DNA of 8,085 bases from Lentisphaeria bacterium. Its GTDB lineage: Bacteria; Verrucomicrobiota; Lentisphaeria; Victivallales; Victivallaceae. Positions within the stretch are counted from its first letter, which is position 1, and each line of letters opens with the position of its first letter. The DNA lies in the NCBI GenBank assembly GCA_018265615.1, contig JABLYX010000107.1, positions 1 through 8,085 on the forward strand. The letters are read 5' to 3'. Of the stretch, positions 1 through 5,995 are shown piece by piece. The position numbers and the translations under genes were made by a program. The notes beneath the pieces were generated by a model that saw only the letters and a program-made list of their open reading frames with translations, did no database searches and was not told where the DNA came from.

Positions 1-7
1 CTGCGGC

Positions 8-736
8 TCAGAATTCGCCGCGCGGCTGGTAGAAGAGCTTGTCGGTTCCGATCTCCGGCAGATGGCGCGAGAAGCGCAGGTGTCCGTCCGCGAAGAGCAC
101 GTTCACACCTTCATGGCGGCCGTAACCGATCGTCGTGAAGCTCGGGGAGTTCAAATTGTGGACGCTCACGTAGATGTAGAGCGTCTTGTTTTCATTCGGA
201 GTACTGTTCTCGTTCGGTTCCGAAAGCACACTGGTGCGGCTCGGAGCTTTGAACATCGTGATCTTGTAGGTGTTCGGATGACCAAGCCCGCTCTTGGCTG
301 TGCCGCCGCCGTAATAGGCGGGGAACATGATTGTCGACGTCGCGGCATAGGAGAACGGCACGCCCCACTGATGCAGGGGATGGAAGTTTTTCGGGCAGAC
401 CCAGTATTTGAGTCCGGAGAGGTTGCCGGCGGTGTTGGCAGCTTCGTTCTTTTCCCAGCTCCCGCCGATATAAGGCGCAAGCGGAAACTGGAAGCTCGCG
501 CCGACCGTAGTCTGGCTGCCGGATGAACCGCCGATCCCCCTGTGCGGCAGGTAGTCGCGGTTGTCGGCGTAATAAAGCCCGAGCCCGTTGCCGATCGTCT
601 TCAGGTTGTTCGAGCAGAAGGTGGTTTTCGCTTTCTCCCGCGCCAGGTTCAGCGCGGGCAGCAGCATTGAGGCGAGGACGGCGATGATCGCAATGACGAC
701 CAGCAATTCGATAAGTGTGAAAGAACTTCGTTTTAT
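8..736 (-). CDS. Type II secretion-like pseudopilin (prepilin N-terminal domain, C-terminal DGH motif), probable ATA start
   Basis: A secreted or envelope-associated pseudopilin of the PulG-like type common in Planctomycetota and Lentisphaerota; its exact role is unknown. Read from ATA at 736 the protein is 242 aa. It begins MKRSSFTLIELL, followed by a hydrophobic helix to about residue 30 and then a globular domain. Glu10 is the conserved Glu at position 5 of the mature protein if cleavage falls before Phe6. The residue before the cleavage site is Ser rather than the classical Gly. Near the C-terminus (about residues 208-219) a His lies 8 residues before a DGH, resembling the H-X9-DG C-terminal motif of this family. 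No ATG, GTG or TTG precedes the FTLIE motif in this frame. ATA has a GAAGGAG ribosome site (744-750) 7 nt upstream. The nearest ATG (743) abuts that site and is in another frame. A TTG at 706 would cut through the FTLIELL motif. A one-base frameshift is the alternative. The gene lies 17 bp downstream of a regulator remnant on the same strand. Confidence 0.85.
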   Translation of the reverse strand: MKRSSFTLIELLVVIAIIAVLASMLLPALNLAREKAKTTFCSNNLKTIGNGLGLYYADNRDYLPHRGIGGSSGSQTTVGASFQFPLAPYIGGSWEKNEAANTAGNLSGLKYWVCPKNFHPLHQWGVPFSYAATSTIMFPAYYGGGTAKSGLGHPNTYKITMFKAPSRTSVLSEPNENSTPNENKTLYIYVSVHNLNSPSFTTIGYGRHEGVNVLFADGHLRFSRHLPEIGTDKLFYQPRGEF

Positions 737-743
737 GGCGCAT

Positions 744-750
744 CTCCTTC
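744..750 (-). promoter_or_regulatory. Ribosome binding site that decides the pseudopilin start
   Basis: On the minus strand this reads GAAGGAG. It lies 7 nt before an ATA codon (736-734) in the pseudopilin frame and 0 nt before an ATG (743-741) in a different frame. The spacing therefore favours ATA as the initiation codon unless the sequence contains an indel. Confidence 0.55.
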
Positions 751-753
751 TGT

Positions 754-1277
754 TTAGGCTTTCCGTGCCGGAATGCAGGAACCGCGTTCGATGAATGTGC
801 CCGGAACATACTCCTGGATCAGCTCCGGCTGTTCAAGCTTCTGGTTGCGTGTGATGATTTCGACGGCGCGCTCCGCCACGGCATTGCAGTTGTTGCTGAT
901 TGCGGCGATTTCGGGGTGAAGGCTTCGGCGGTCGGCCAGTCGTCCATCCCGACGATCGAGAGGTTCGCGGGGACGGAGAGCCCGCGCCGGCGAAGCTGCT
1001 TCAGGCGGAAGCCGATCGTGGCCGGGTTTCCGAGCAGCAGGGCGTCCGGCTGGAGCGGAAGTACGTCATCGAGGAAAGCTTCGACCTGCTCAGGAGTGTC
1101 GATTTCGCGCAGCGGCTTACGGAAAATCAACTGGGACGCGGCTGCGCCTGCCGAGTTCTGCAGATGACGGGCTTTGTCGTAAAACGCCGGTGTTGTGTTC
1201 TCTGAATGATGGCTTTGCTGTACGCCGAAAGACGCTGATTTTAAAATCCTTGTATGGCCGGCCCGAGTGCGTGAGTT
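754..1277 (-). pseudogene. Remnant of a LacI-type regulator: C-terminal half of the sugar-binding sensor only, with a frameshift
   Basis: About 173 residues of the second half of a LacI/PBP1-like effector-binding domain. The readable part starts after an in-frame TAA (1280-1278) with AGHTRI, which matches the GH-x-RI element in the middle of these domains. It continues through PDALLLGNPATIGFRLKQL and GLSVPANLSIVGMDDWP, the hallmark late-sensor motifs. At about 911-916 the frame breaks. The first frame runs on into unrelated residues to a stop at 819. Stepping back one base gives EIAAISNNCNAVAERAVEII, then a normal tail ending GTFIERGS...RKA at TAA 756-754. The sequence ACCCCGAAATC looks like ACCCCGGAAATC with one G lost. 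The DNA-binding domain and the first half of the sensor are absent, and the upstream gene ends at 1347, so there is no room for them. It was probably once a complete GntR- or LacI-headed regulator. It could still be transcribed by read-through, but a working regulator is unlikely. Confidence 0.8.
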
Positions 1278-1311
1278 TTACCCCCGCATCCAGACCGGTG
1301 CAGGCGCCGAC

Positions 1312-1328
1312 GGACGGCTTGGCCGTCC
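1312..1328 (-). terminator. Short GC-rich hairpin just after the four-gene operon (weak terminator candidate)
   Basis: A perfect inverted repeat with 7-bp arms (GGACGGC / GCCGTCC) and a 3-nt loop lies 18 bp past the stop codon of the DUF4091 gene. There is no T-run on the minus-strand side, so it does not meet the pattern of an intrinsic terminator. It could be an attenuating or RNA-stabilising stem. Confidence 0.3.
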
Positions 1329-1346
1329 TATACGTGTATTTTCAGT

Positions 1347-3005
1347 TCATGCAAGTTTGTAATTTACCCGTTCGCGCAGATTCAGCAGCCATTCCGCGTC
1401 GCGCGGATAGGCGTTCATGCTCAGGCGTTCTTTTTGTCCCTCGTGGATCAGGCTGACGGTTGCGTCGCGTCCGATTTTCTCCTCCAGCATCCGCAGGGCG
1501 CGCAGATCCTGCAGGGCTTCCCGGAATACCTCGCCGTGGATCGAATCGACCGGTTTGCCGTCTTCGCCGGGGTATACGATGAATGAACCGCCGCCCCGAA
1601 AGAAGTGGCCCGCGCACGGGTCGGTGTATGGATCAAGCTGTTGATCCCGGCTCAGGGCGGAGTACCAGAAGTTGTATCCCCAGTTCAGAAAGCCGTCGAA
1701 GTCGTATAAATAGAGAAGGACGCCGAGAATCCGGTTCCGGGCCGACGGCATGCCGAACTGCCGGTTCGGAACGCCGTTTTGCCAGTTGCCGCAGTAGTAG
1801 ACCCAGTGCTCCGCCACCGGCTTGCCGCGGAACGCTTCGACGCGCGTCGTGACGGGTACCGGGATCCGGCAGGCGCCTGATTCCAGGAACTCCGGTTCGG
1901 AGAGGGCGTCCATGATCCGCTCCCCGCCTACGTATCCGGCCACGAAGCGCGACATTTTCGAATAGTGCTCAAGATGCTCCAGCGCCGGCTCGTCGGAGAC
2001 ATGGAAACGGCATGCGTCACGGATTCCCCGGCGGTCGAGGAGCGCGAGCAGCTCCGGCAACAGCTGCGACAGGAAGCTGAGGTATTCAGTCGAGTCGGAA
2101 GCCGTGTGCCAGCCGAAGCGCTGTTCTTCGCCGTTTTCGGTTCTTATGATGATTTTCGGCGTTTTCGCCGCCCCCCACTGCGAACAGAGGTGCGGGAACT
2201 CGATCCGGGTGAATCCGCAGGAGAATGCTAGGTCGATCCACCGTTCGAGCCGGGTGAAGTCGAAGGTGTATCTGCCGTTCCGGCATGTGATATCGAGCAG
2301 TTGGGCGGTCGGGCGTTCGCTGCCGATTCCGGTGTCGAGCGGCAGCGTCCAGAGCGGAGTCAGCAGCATGGTTCCCCCGTGGGCGGCAAGGTTGCGCATG
2401 TAGTTGCCGATGATCCGCCAGTGCTCTCTGCTCCAGCACGGGACGCCGTAGCGGGTCATGAGGCAGTCGGTGTGGAACCAGAGCGTCACGGCGAGCTTCT
2501 GCGGCGCGAGCACGGCCGGAAGCACTTCAACTGTGACGGCGGTTCTCTGCCGGAAGGTTTCCGCCGGGACTCCGGCTGCCGGATAAGCCCTGTGCCATTC
2601 GAGTTCAAGCCCGAGCTCATATTTTCCCGCCGGGAACGGCTCCGGGACGCAGACGGATATCCAGAACGCCCGCCAGCAGTGCGGAATCGTCCGTAGCGGC
2701 TTGTCGTGGGGAAGCAGCGGATTCGGGAAGAGCCCCGGCTCTGCGGTCAGGATGTGCGGATCCTCCGCCACGGCGGGCAGCGTGCACGGAACGAGCCCGA
2801 CTTCACGGACCGTGACGAACTCCGCAAGCGGCGCGCCGGCGGCTCTGCAGCGCACCTCGAGCGAATCCGTGCCGCATTTCACTGCGAGCTGGAATGCGGC
2901 GGTTTCCCCTTTCAGGCAGGAGATGCGGCTGAATTCCGGCGCGTCGAGGCCGGGGCGGCAGAAGATTTTTTCAAGGGAGCTTGTGATTCTCGTTTCTAAT
3001 TGCAT
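1347..3005 (-). CDS. DUF4091-family glycoside hydrolase-like protein
   Basis: A 552-aa protein of the DUF4091 class, related to TIM-barrel glycoside hydrolases; the substrate is not known. The N-terminal part (about 1-165) resembles the beta-sandwich seen in this group, opening with SSLEKIF and then a KGETAAFQLAV stretch. The central part (about 170-345) is barrel-like and contains HVSDEP at 335-340, where the family carries a conserved SDEP and Glu339 is a candidate acidic catalytic residue. The C-terminal part (about 400-500) has the DUF4091 signature: WVYYCGNWQNG, a Pro-Ser-Ala-Arg-Asn-Arg segment, DFDGFLNWGYNFW at 435-447, then FIVYPG and REALQDLRAL. No signal peptide is visible, so it should be cytoplasmic and act on imported material. 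The start ATG at 3005 overlaps the end of the upstream gene by 10 bp and has only a weak AGG upstream, which suggests translational coupling. It is the last gene of the operon. Confidence 0.85.
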   Translation of the reverse strand: MQLETRITSSLEKIFCRPGLDAPEFSRISCLKGETAAFQLAVKCGTDSLEVRCRAAGAPLAEFVTVREVGLVPCTLPAVAEDPHILTAEPGLFPNPLLPHDKPLRTIPHCWRAFWISVCVPEPFPAGKYELGLELEWHRAYPAAGVPAETFRQRTAVTVEVLPAVLAPQKLAVTLWFHTDCLMTRYGVPCWSREHWRIIGNYMRNLAAHGGTMLLTPLWTLPLDTGIGSERPTAQLLDITCRNGRYTFDFTRLERWIDLAFSCGFTRIEFPHLCSQWGAAKTPKIIIRTENGEEQRFGWHTASDSTEYLSFLSQLLPELLALLDRRGIRDACRFHVSDEPALEHLEHYSKMSRFVAGYVGGERIMDALSEPEFLESGACRIPVPVTTRVEAFRGKPVAEHWVYYCGNWQNGVPNRQFGMPSARNRILGVLLYLYDFDGFLNWGYNFWYSALSRDQQLDPYTDPCAGHFFRGGGSFIVYPGEDGKPVDSIHGEVFREALQDLRALRMLEEKIGRDATVSLIHEGQKERLSMNAYPRDAEWLLNLRERVNYKLA

Positions 3006-3835
3006 GGCATACCTGACTGCTTTATGATGGCTTCCGCATTGCGGAAAAAGAATTTTTCCTGTTCGGCCGGGCTTCCCCAGCGGTAGTACAATTCGCCGAT
3101 GAATTCGAACCAGCGCCGCCAGAACTCATGCAGCCGGAGCGATTTCGCGTTCTGCTCTTCCGAGCCGTAGAACATATCGGTCGCGAAGCGTATCTTGTCG
3201 TTGAAGAAGCGTTCCGTGCCGTCGTGGCAGCGGCGGTCAAGCAGCTCCGGCAGCCTGTCGAGCGAACGCATGTAGCCGCTCACGTCGTTGGAGATGTTCG
3301 GGTAGTAGTAGAGGTTCTGGGCGCTCTCCTCGATCCACGGCCATCCGAGGTGTCCGGCTGAAATGATGAGTTCCGGAAACGCCTCCGCGATTCCAGCGAG
3401 GTGCGACGGACGCATGTTTTCAGCTCCGAAACCGTGGCCGGAAGCGCCGCCGAACGGCTCCCCCCGTGCGACCAGCCCCGTGTGGAACAGGATCGGCATG
3501 CGGAGTTCCGCCGCATGTTCGTAATGCGGATAATATGCCTCATGGTTCCAGGAGTGGAGCGGTTTGTACGGTTTGAGCCCGAAGAAGCCGAGCTCCTTCA
3601 TTCGGTCGATTTCGGCGGGGTCTCCGTTCAGGTCGAGGTAGCCGAAGAGGCGGATTGCTTCGGGGAAATCCCGCGCGGTTTCAAGCAGCTCCCGCCGTGA
3701 AGCGCAGCGATGGCCGGGAAGCATCCCCTCCGGCAGCTCCATGAGCCAGATCTCGTCATAGACGCCGGATTCGACGATCTGGCTGAAGCCGGCGCGCCCG
3801 TGCAGCAGATGTGCGTGTGAGTCGATGGTTTTCAT
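2996..3835 (-). CDS. Metal-dependent TIM-barrel amidohydrolase (Amidohydro_2-like)
   Basis: A 279-aa cytoplasmic hydrolase of the amidohydrolase superfamily, closest in pattern to the Amidohydro_2 group, whose members include lactonases and decarboxylases. Metal-site elements are in the expected order: HAH at residues 7-9 (DSHAHL), a strand-end His at 118 (ILFHTG), His162 in AGHLGWPW, and Asp220 in FATDMF near the end of the barrel. A Lys-containing segment (LKPYK, about 87-91) lies between the first two. The length is normal for the group. It starts 3 bp after the stop of the dehydrogenase gene and ends inside the DUF4091 gene, so all three are probably translated as a coupled set. The substrate is not evident. 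One attractive inference is hydrolysis of a sugar lactone made by the neighbouring dehydrogenase. Family assignment is firm; function is not. Confidence 0.88.
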   Translation of the reverse strand: MKTIDSHAHLLHGRAGFSQIVESGVYDEIWLMELPEGMLPGHRCASRRELLETARDFPEAIRLFGYLDLNGDPAEIDRMKELGFFGLKPYKPLHSWNHEAYYPHYEHAAELRMPILFHTGLVARGEPFGGASGHGFGAENMRPSHLAGIAEAFPELIISAGHLGWPWIEESAQNLYYYPNISNDVSGYMRSLDRLPELLDRRCHDGTERFFNDKIRFATDMFYGSEEQNAKSLRLHEFWRRWFEFIGELYYRWGSPAEQEKFFFRNAEAIIKQSGMPCN

Positions 3836-3838
3836 CGG

Positions 3839-5011
3839 TCATTTCCCCGGCTGGTCCGCCGCAAAATAGGCTTTGATGTGGTCCGGAAGGTCCGGGATCT
3901 CGCGCGGTGTGCTGCCGTCGCGCATCGACTGGTGGCCCATGATTCCGGCGGCGACCGCGTTCCGTGCCGCGACCGGCGATGGGTCGGCGGGACGCTTCCC
4001 TTCAAGAAAGTCGAAGAATGCCTCGACGATCCGCTGATCCGCCCCGCCGTGTGTCCCGTCGAGCTCCGGCACGCGGTGGATGATGTCCGGCTCGCGGCGG
4101 AGGCCGCGTCCGGTCCAGACATGGATTTCGACCGGGTATCTGGTATCCCCGATGTTCTCGATGCGGCCGTGCGTGCCGATGAAGGTGTAGTTGCGTTCGC
4201 TGTCCGGCGCGTACATGCATTGTGCGTAGCCGGCCTGGATGCCGTTGTCGAGCTGCATCAGGAGCATGCTGTGATCCTCCACGTCGAGTGCGGGGGAGAG
4301 CCCTTTGAGTCCGAGCGGTGGCCAGCACTCCGGCGTGAATGAAACGGTCCGGTCCGGAGCTTCGCCCGGTTTGAGCCGGTCCGTTGTGCGGTTGTAGACC
4401 GAGAGCCGCCCCATGGCGGTCACGCGCCGGGTGGTTGCGTTCGTCAGGAAGTGGATCACGTCGATGTCATGCGCGCCTTTCTGCAGCAGCAGCCCGGTGC
4501 AGTTGCGCTTTTCCGCGCACCAGTGGCGGAAATAGCAGCTGCCGTAGTTGATGAAGTGGCGCACCAAGACCGCCTGGATTTCGCCGATCACGCCGGAGTC
4601 GATGATCTCTTTCATCTTCAGTACGAACGGCATGTAGCGCATGTTGTGGCCGAGGAAGAGGCGGCTGCGGGTCCGGTGGGCGGTTTCGAGGATGCGGTCG
4701 CATCCTTCGAGCGTGATCGCCATCGGCTTTTCGAGGTAGACCGCTTTTCCGGCTTCGAGCGCCGCGACGGCAATCTCCTCGTGCAGCGGGTCGCGTACCA
4801 TGATGAAGACCGCCTCGATATCGGGCCGCGCGAGCAGCAGCCGGTAGTCGTGCGTGATGAATATGCCGTCTTCCGGATGAACCTTGCGGAACTTCGCGAC
4901 TGTGGCCGGGTCGGTTTCCGCGACGGCGGCCAGGCGGGCGCGGTCTGACGGATAATGTTTGAGCGGCATTTCGCCGCGGCGGCCGATTCCGATGACTCCG
5001 AAGCTGATCAT
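3839..5011 (-). CDS. Gfo/Idh/MocA-family NAD(P)-dependent oxidoreductase
   Basis: A 390-aa cytoplasmic sugar or cyclitol dehydrogenase-type enzyme. The N-terminal Rossmann fold opens with GVIGIGRRG (residues 5-13), the GxGxxG dinucleotide motif. The family EKP motif is at 94-96 (VYLEKPMA). The active-site element KGAHDIDVIHFL (178-189) supplies Lys178, His181 and Asp182 where family enzymes have catalytic Lys and His/Asp. The C-terminal sheet domain includes YTFIGTHGRIEN at 275-286 and GTHGGADQRIVEAFFDFL near 319-336. I chose ATG 5011 because GGAGG (5023-5019) lies 7 nt upstream. A longer open frame to 5074 would run into the NagB-like gene and adds only unrelated basic residues. It lies 13 bp after the NagB-like stop and 3 bp before the amidohydrolase. 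The substrate cannot be read from sequence. Members of this superfamily oxidise the ring or side chain of sugars and inositols, and some instead use bound NAD for glycoside cleavage. Confidence 0.92.
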   Translation of the reverse strand: MISFGVIGIGRRGEMPLKHYPSDRARLAAVAETDPATVAKFRKVHPEDGIFITHDYRLLLARPDIEAVFIMVRDPLHEEIAVAALEAGKAVYLEKPMAITLEGCDRILETAHRTRSRLFLGHNMRYMPFVLKMKEIIDSGVIGEIQAVLVRHFINYGSCYFRHWCAEKRNCTGLLLQKGAHDIDVIHFLTNATTRRVTAMGRLSVYNRTTDRLKPGEAPDRTVSFTPECWPPLGLKGLSPALDVEDHSMLLMQLDNGIQAGYAQCMYAPDSERNYTFIGTHGRIENIGDTRYPVEIHVWTGRGLRREPDIIHRVPELDGTHGGADQRIVEAFFDFLEGKRPADPSPVAARNAVAAGIMGHQSMRDGSTPREIPDLPDHIKAYFAADQPGK

Positions 5012-5024
5012 GGCGAATCCTCCG

Positions 5025-5876
5025 TTACAGATTGAATTTCGGGGCCGCCGCCGTGTTGGCGTCGGTCGCGACAAGACAGTTCGGATGGTTGCGGAAGTGT
5101 GTGACCGGGTAGTCGTCGCCGGGTTCCCCGAGCGCCGCGATACGGACGATCGTGTTCGCCCAGTTCAGGGCAGGGGATTCGTTCCGCGTCATCAGCAGCG
5201 CGCGGCGCGCGCCGAGGCACTGCTTCATGCCGAGCGTGATTGCGCGGCGCGGAAAATTTTCGAGGTTGCCGCCCGCGCCGGGATGGCGGGTCGCATCGAT
5301 TGTCCGCGTGAAGTCGTTGATTGTGAGGATGCGCGGATCAGTCTCCGCCACGCCGGGCTCCGGTTCGTTGAAGGCGACGTGGCCGTGGATGCCGATTCCG
5401 CCGTAGCAGACTTCGATGCCGCCGGCCTCTTCGATCATCGCCGGGAGGCGCTTCAGGTTTTCCGGCGCCGGGAAGATGATCTGCTCCGGCGGCATCAGGA
5501 GCGCGGGCCGCACATGGTCGAAGAAAAGCCCGCCGATCTGTCCGCGGAAACTCAGCGGATGCTCCTTCGGAATCAGGTTGCCGTCATCGGTGCAGTATTC
5601 ATCCATGAAGAAGAAACGCACGTTTTTCAAGCTCAGGTTTTCCGCGTTGATCTTCTGCGCCATGATCCGGTAGGGCTGGGTCGGGCCGACCGGCATAATG
5701 AATGAGACGACGCGGTTCCCGGCCGCCGCCTTGCGGAACTCCGCAGTCATCTCTTCCGCCAGGAATTCATAGAGCTCATCGAGCGTCCGGGTGATTCTGA
5801 GCTGCCCCTTCGCCTCGCGTTCGAGCTCCTCCGCCGGAATGGCGAGAAGCCTGCGGACTTCTTCACTGCGTTTCAT
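5025..5876 (-). CDS. Glucosamine-6-phosphate deaminase (NagB)-family protein with altered catalytic triad
   Basis: A 283-aa protein of the NagB/6-phosphogluconolactonase-like family. Shared with E. coli NagB are MDEY (Asp92, equivalent to general base Asp72), KEHPLSFR...FFDHV at about 104-121, GHVAFNEP (His166 and Glu171, equivalent to His143 and Glu148), and LGMKQCLGARRALLM at about 215-229. Two features differ. The residue equivalent to Asp141 of the His-Asp-Glu ring-opening triad is His164 (GIHGH instead of GxDGH). The phosphate loop that is GGTP in NagB reads VGPTQP (63-68). There is also an N-terminal extension of roughly 25-30 residues and an insertion after MDEY. The start ATG at 5876 has AAGGAG (5889-5884) 7 nt upstream. 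It is the first gene of the operon, read from the promoter at 5947-5919. Fold assignment is strong. Whether it deaminates glucosamine-6-phosphate is uncertain, so I give no gene symbol. Confidence 0.85.
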   Translation of the reverse strand: MKRSEEVRRLLAIPAEELEREAKGQLRITRTLDELYEFLAEEMTAEFRKAAAGNRVVSFIMPVGPTQPYRIMAQKINAENLSLKNVRFFFMDEYCTDDGNLIPKEHPLSFRGQIGGLFFDHVRPALLMPPEQIIFPAPENLKRLPAMIEEAGGIEVCYGGIGIHGHVAFNEPEPGVAETDPRILTINDFTRTIDATRHPGAGGNLENFPRRAITLGMKQCLGARRALLMTRNESPALNWANTIVRIAALGEPGDDYPVTHFRNHPNCLVATDANTAAAPKFNL

Positions 5877-5918
5877 TGCACCTCTCCTTGATTTTTATCT
5901 GCGGTCGTGTTACTTTTA

Positions 5919-5947
5919 ATTATGACGTATATTTGTTGATTTCGCAA
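5919..5947 (-). promoter_or_regulatory. Sigma-70-like promoter of the NagB-like operon
   Basis: On the minus strand, TTGCGA (5947-5942, 4/6 match to -35) and CATAAT (5924-5919, 5/6 match to -10) are separated by 17 bp. A start site near 5912 would leave a leader of about 35 nt containing AAGGAG. The -35 box lies within the inverted repeat at 5941-5953, so a protein bound there would affect initiation. Confidence 0.55.
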
Positions 5948-5965
5948 TGCGAAGATTGATGTAAT
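5936..5965 (+). promoter_or_regulatory. Sigma-70-like promoter of the AraC-family gene
   Basis: TTGATT (5936-5941) and TGTAAT (5960-5965), spaced 18 bp, match the -35 and -10 consensus at 4/6 and 5/6. It faces away from the operon promoter and shares the inverted repeat in its spacer. Other AT-rich hexamers nearby are possible, so confidence is moderate to low. Confidence 0.4.
5941..5953. promoter_or_regulatory. 13-bp inverted repeat, candidate operator between divergent promoters
   Basis: TTCGCAATGCGAA is a perfect inverted repeat with 5-bp arms and a 3-bp centre. It overlaps the -35 box of the operon promoter and lies in the spacer of the opposing promoter. A palindrome suits a dimeric GntR- or LacI-type repressor better than an AraC protein, which usually binds direct repeats, so the binding protein is not obvious. 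Confidence 0.45.
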
Positions 5966-5995
5966 AGTAATACTTTTGATGCGGAGGTGCCTCCT

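Larger units (their letters stand above)
5907..5980 (+). repeat. Pair of direct repeats (TACTTTT-AT) 60 bp apart in the divergent intergenic region
   Basis: The 14-mers at 5907-5920 (ending TACTTTTAAT) and 5967-5980 (ending TACTTTTGAT) agree at 11 of 14 positions and lie exactly 60 bp apart. They flank both promoter candidates. Direct repeats are the usual arrangement of AraC-family sites, so these could be sites for the adjacent regulator, but an AT-rich coincidence is possible. Confidence 0.3.

Noticed and set aside
1281..1340. In another frame upstream of the regulator remnant, a short stretch (TGLDAGVKLTH) faintly resembles the end of the first LacI sensor lobe.
   Set aside because: The match is a few common residues and would need a second frameshift; there is no room for the rest of the lobe or the DNA-binding domain.
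5011..5074. A longer start for the Gfo/Idh/MocA gene, adding 21 residues.
   Set aside because: It overlaps the NagB-like coding end, adds Arg/Pro-rich residues unlike the family, and ATG 5011 has an ideal GGAGG spacing before the Rossmann motif.
5961..5972. Tandem GTAATA GTAATA in the divergent intergenic region.
   Set aside because: Two short AT-rich units overlapping the AraC promoter; likely chance.
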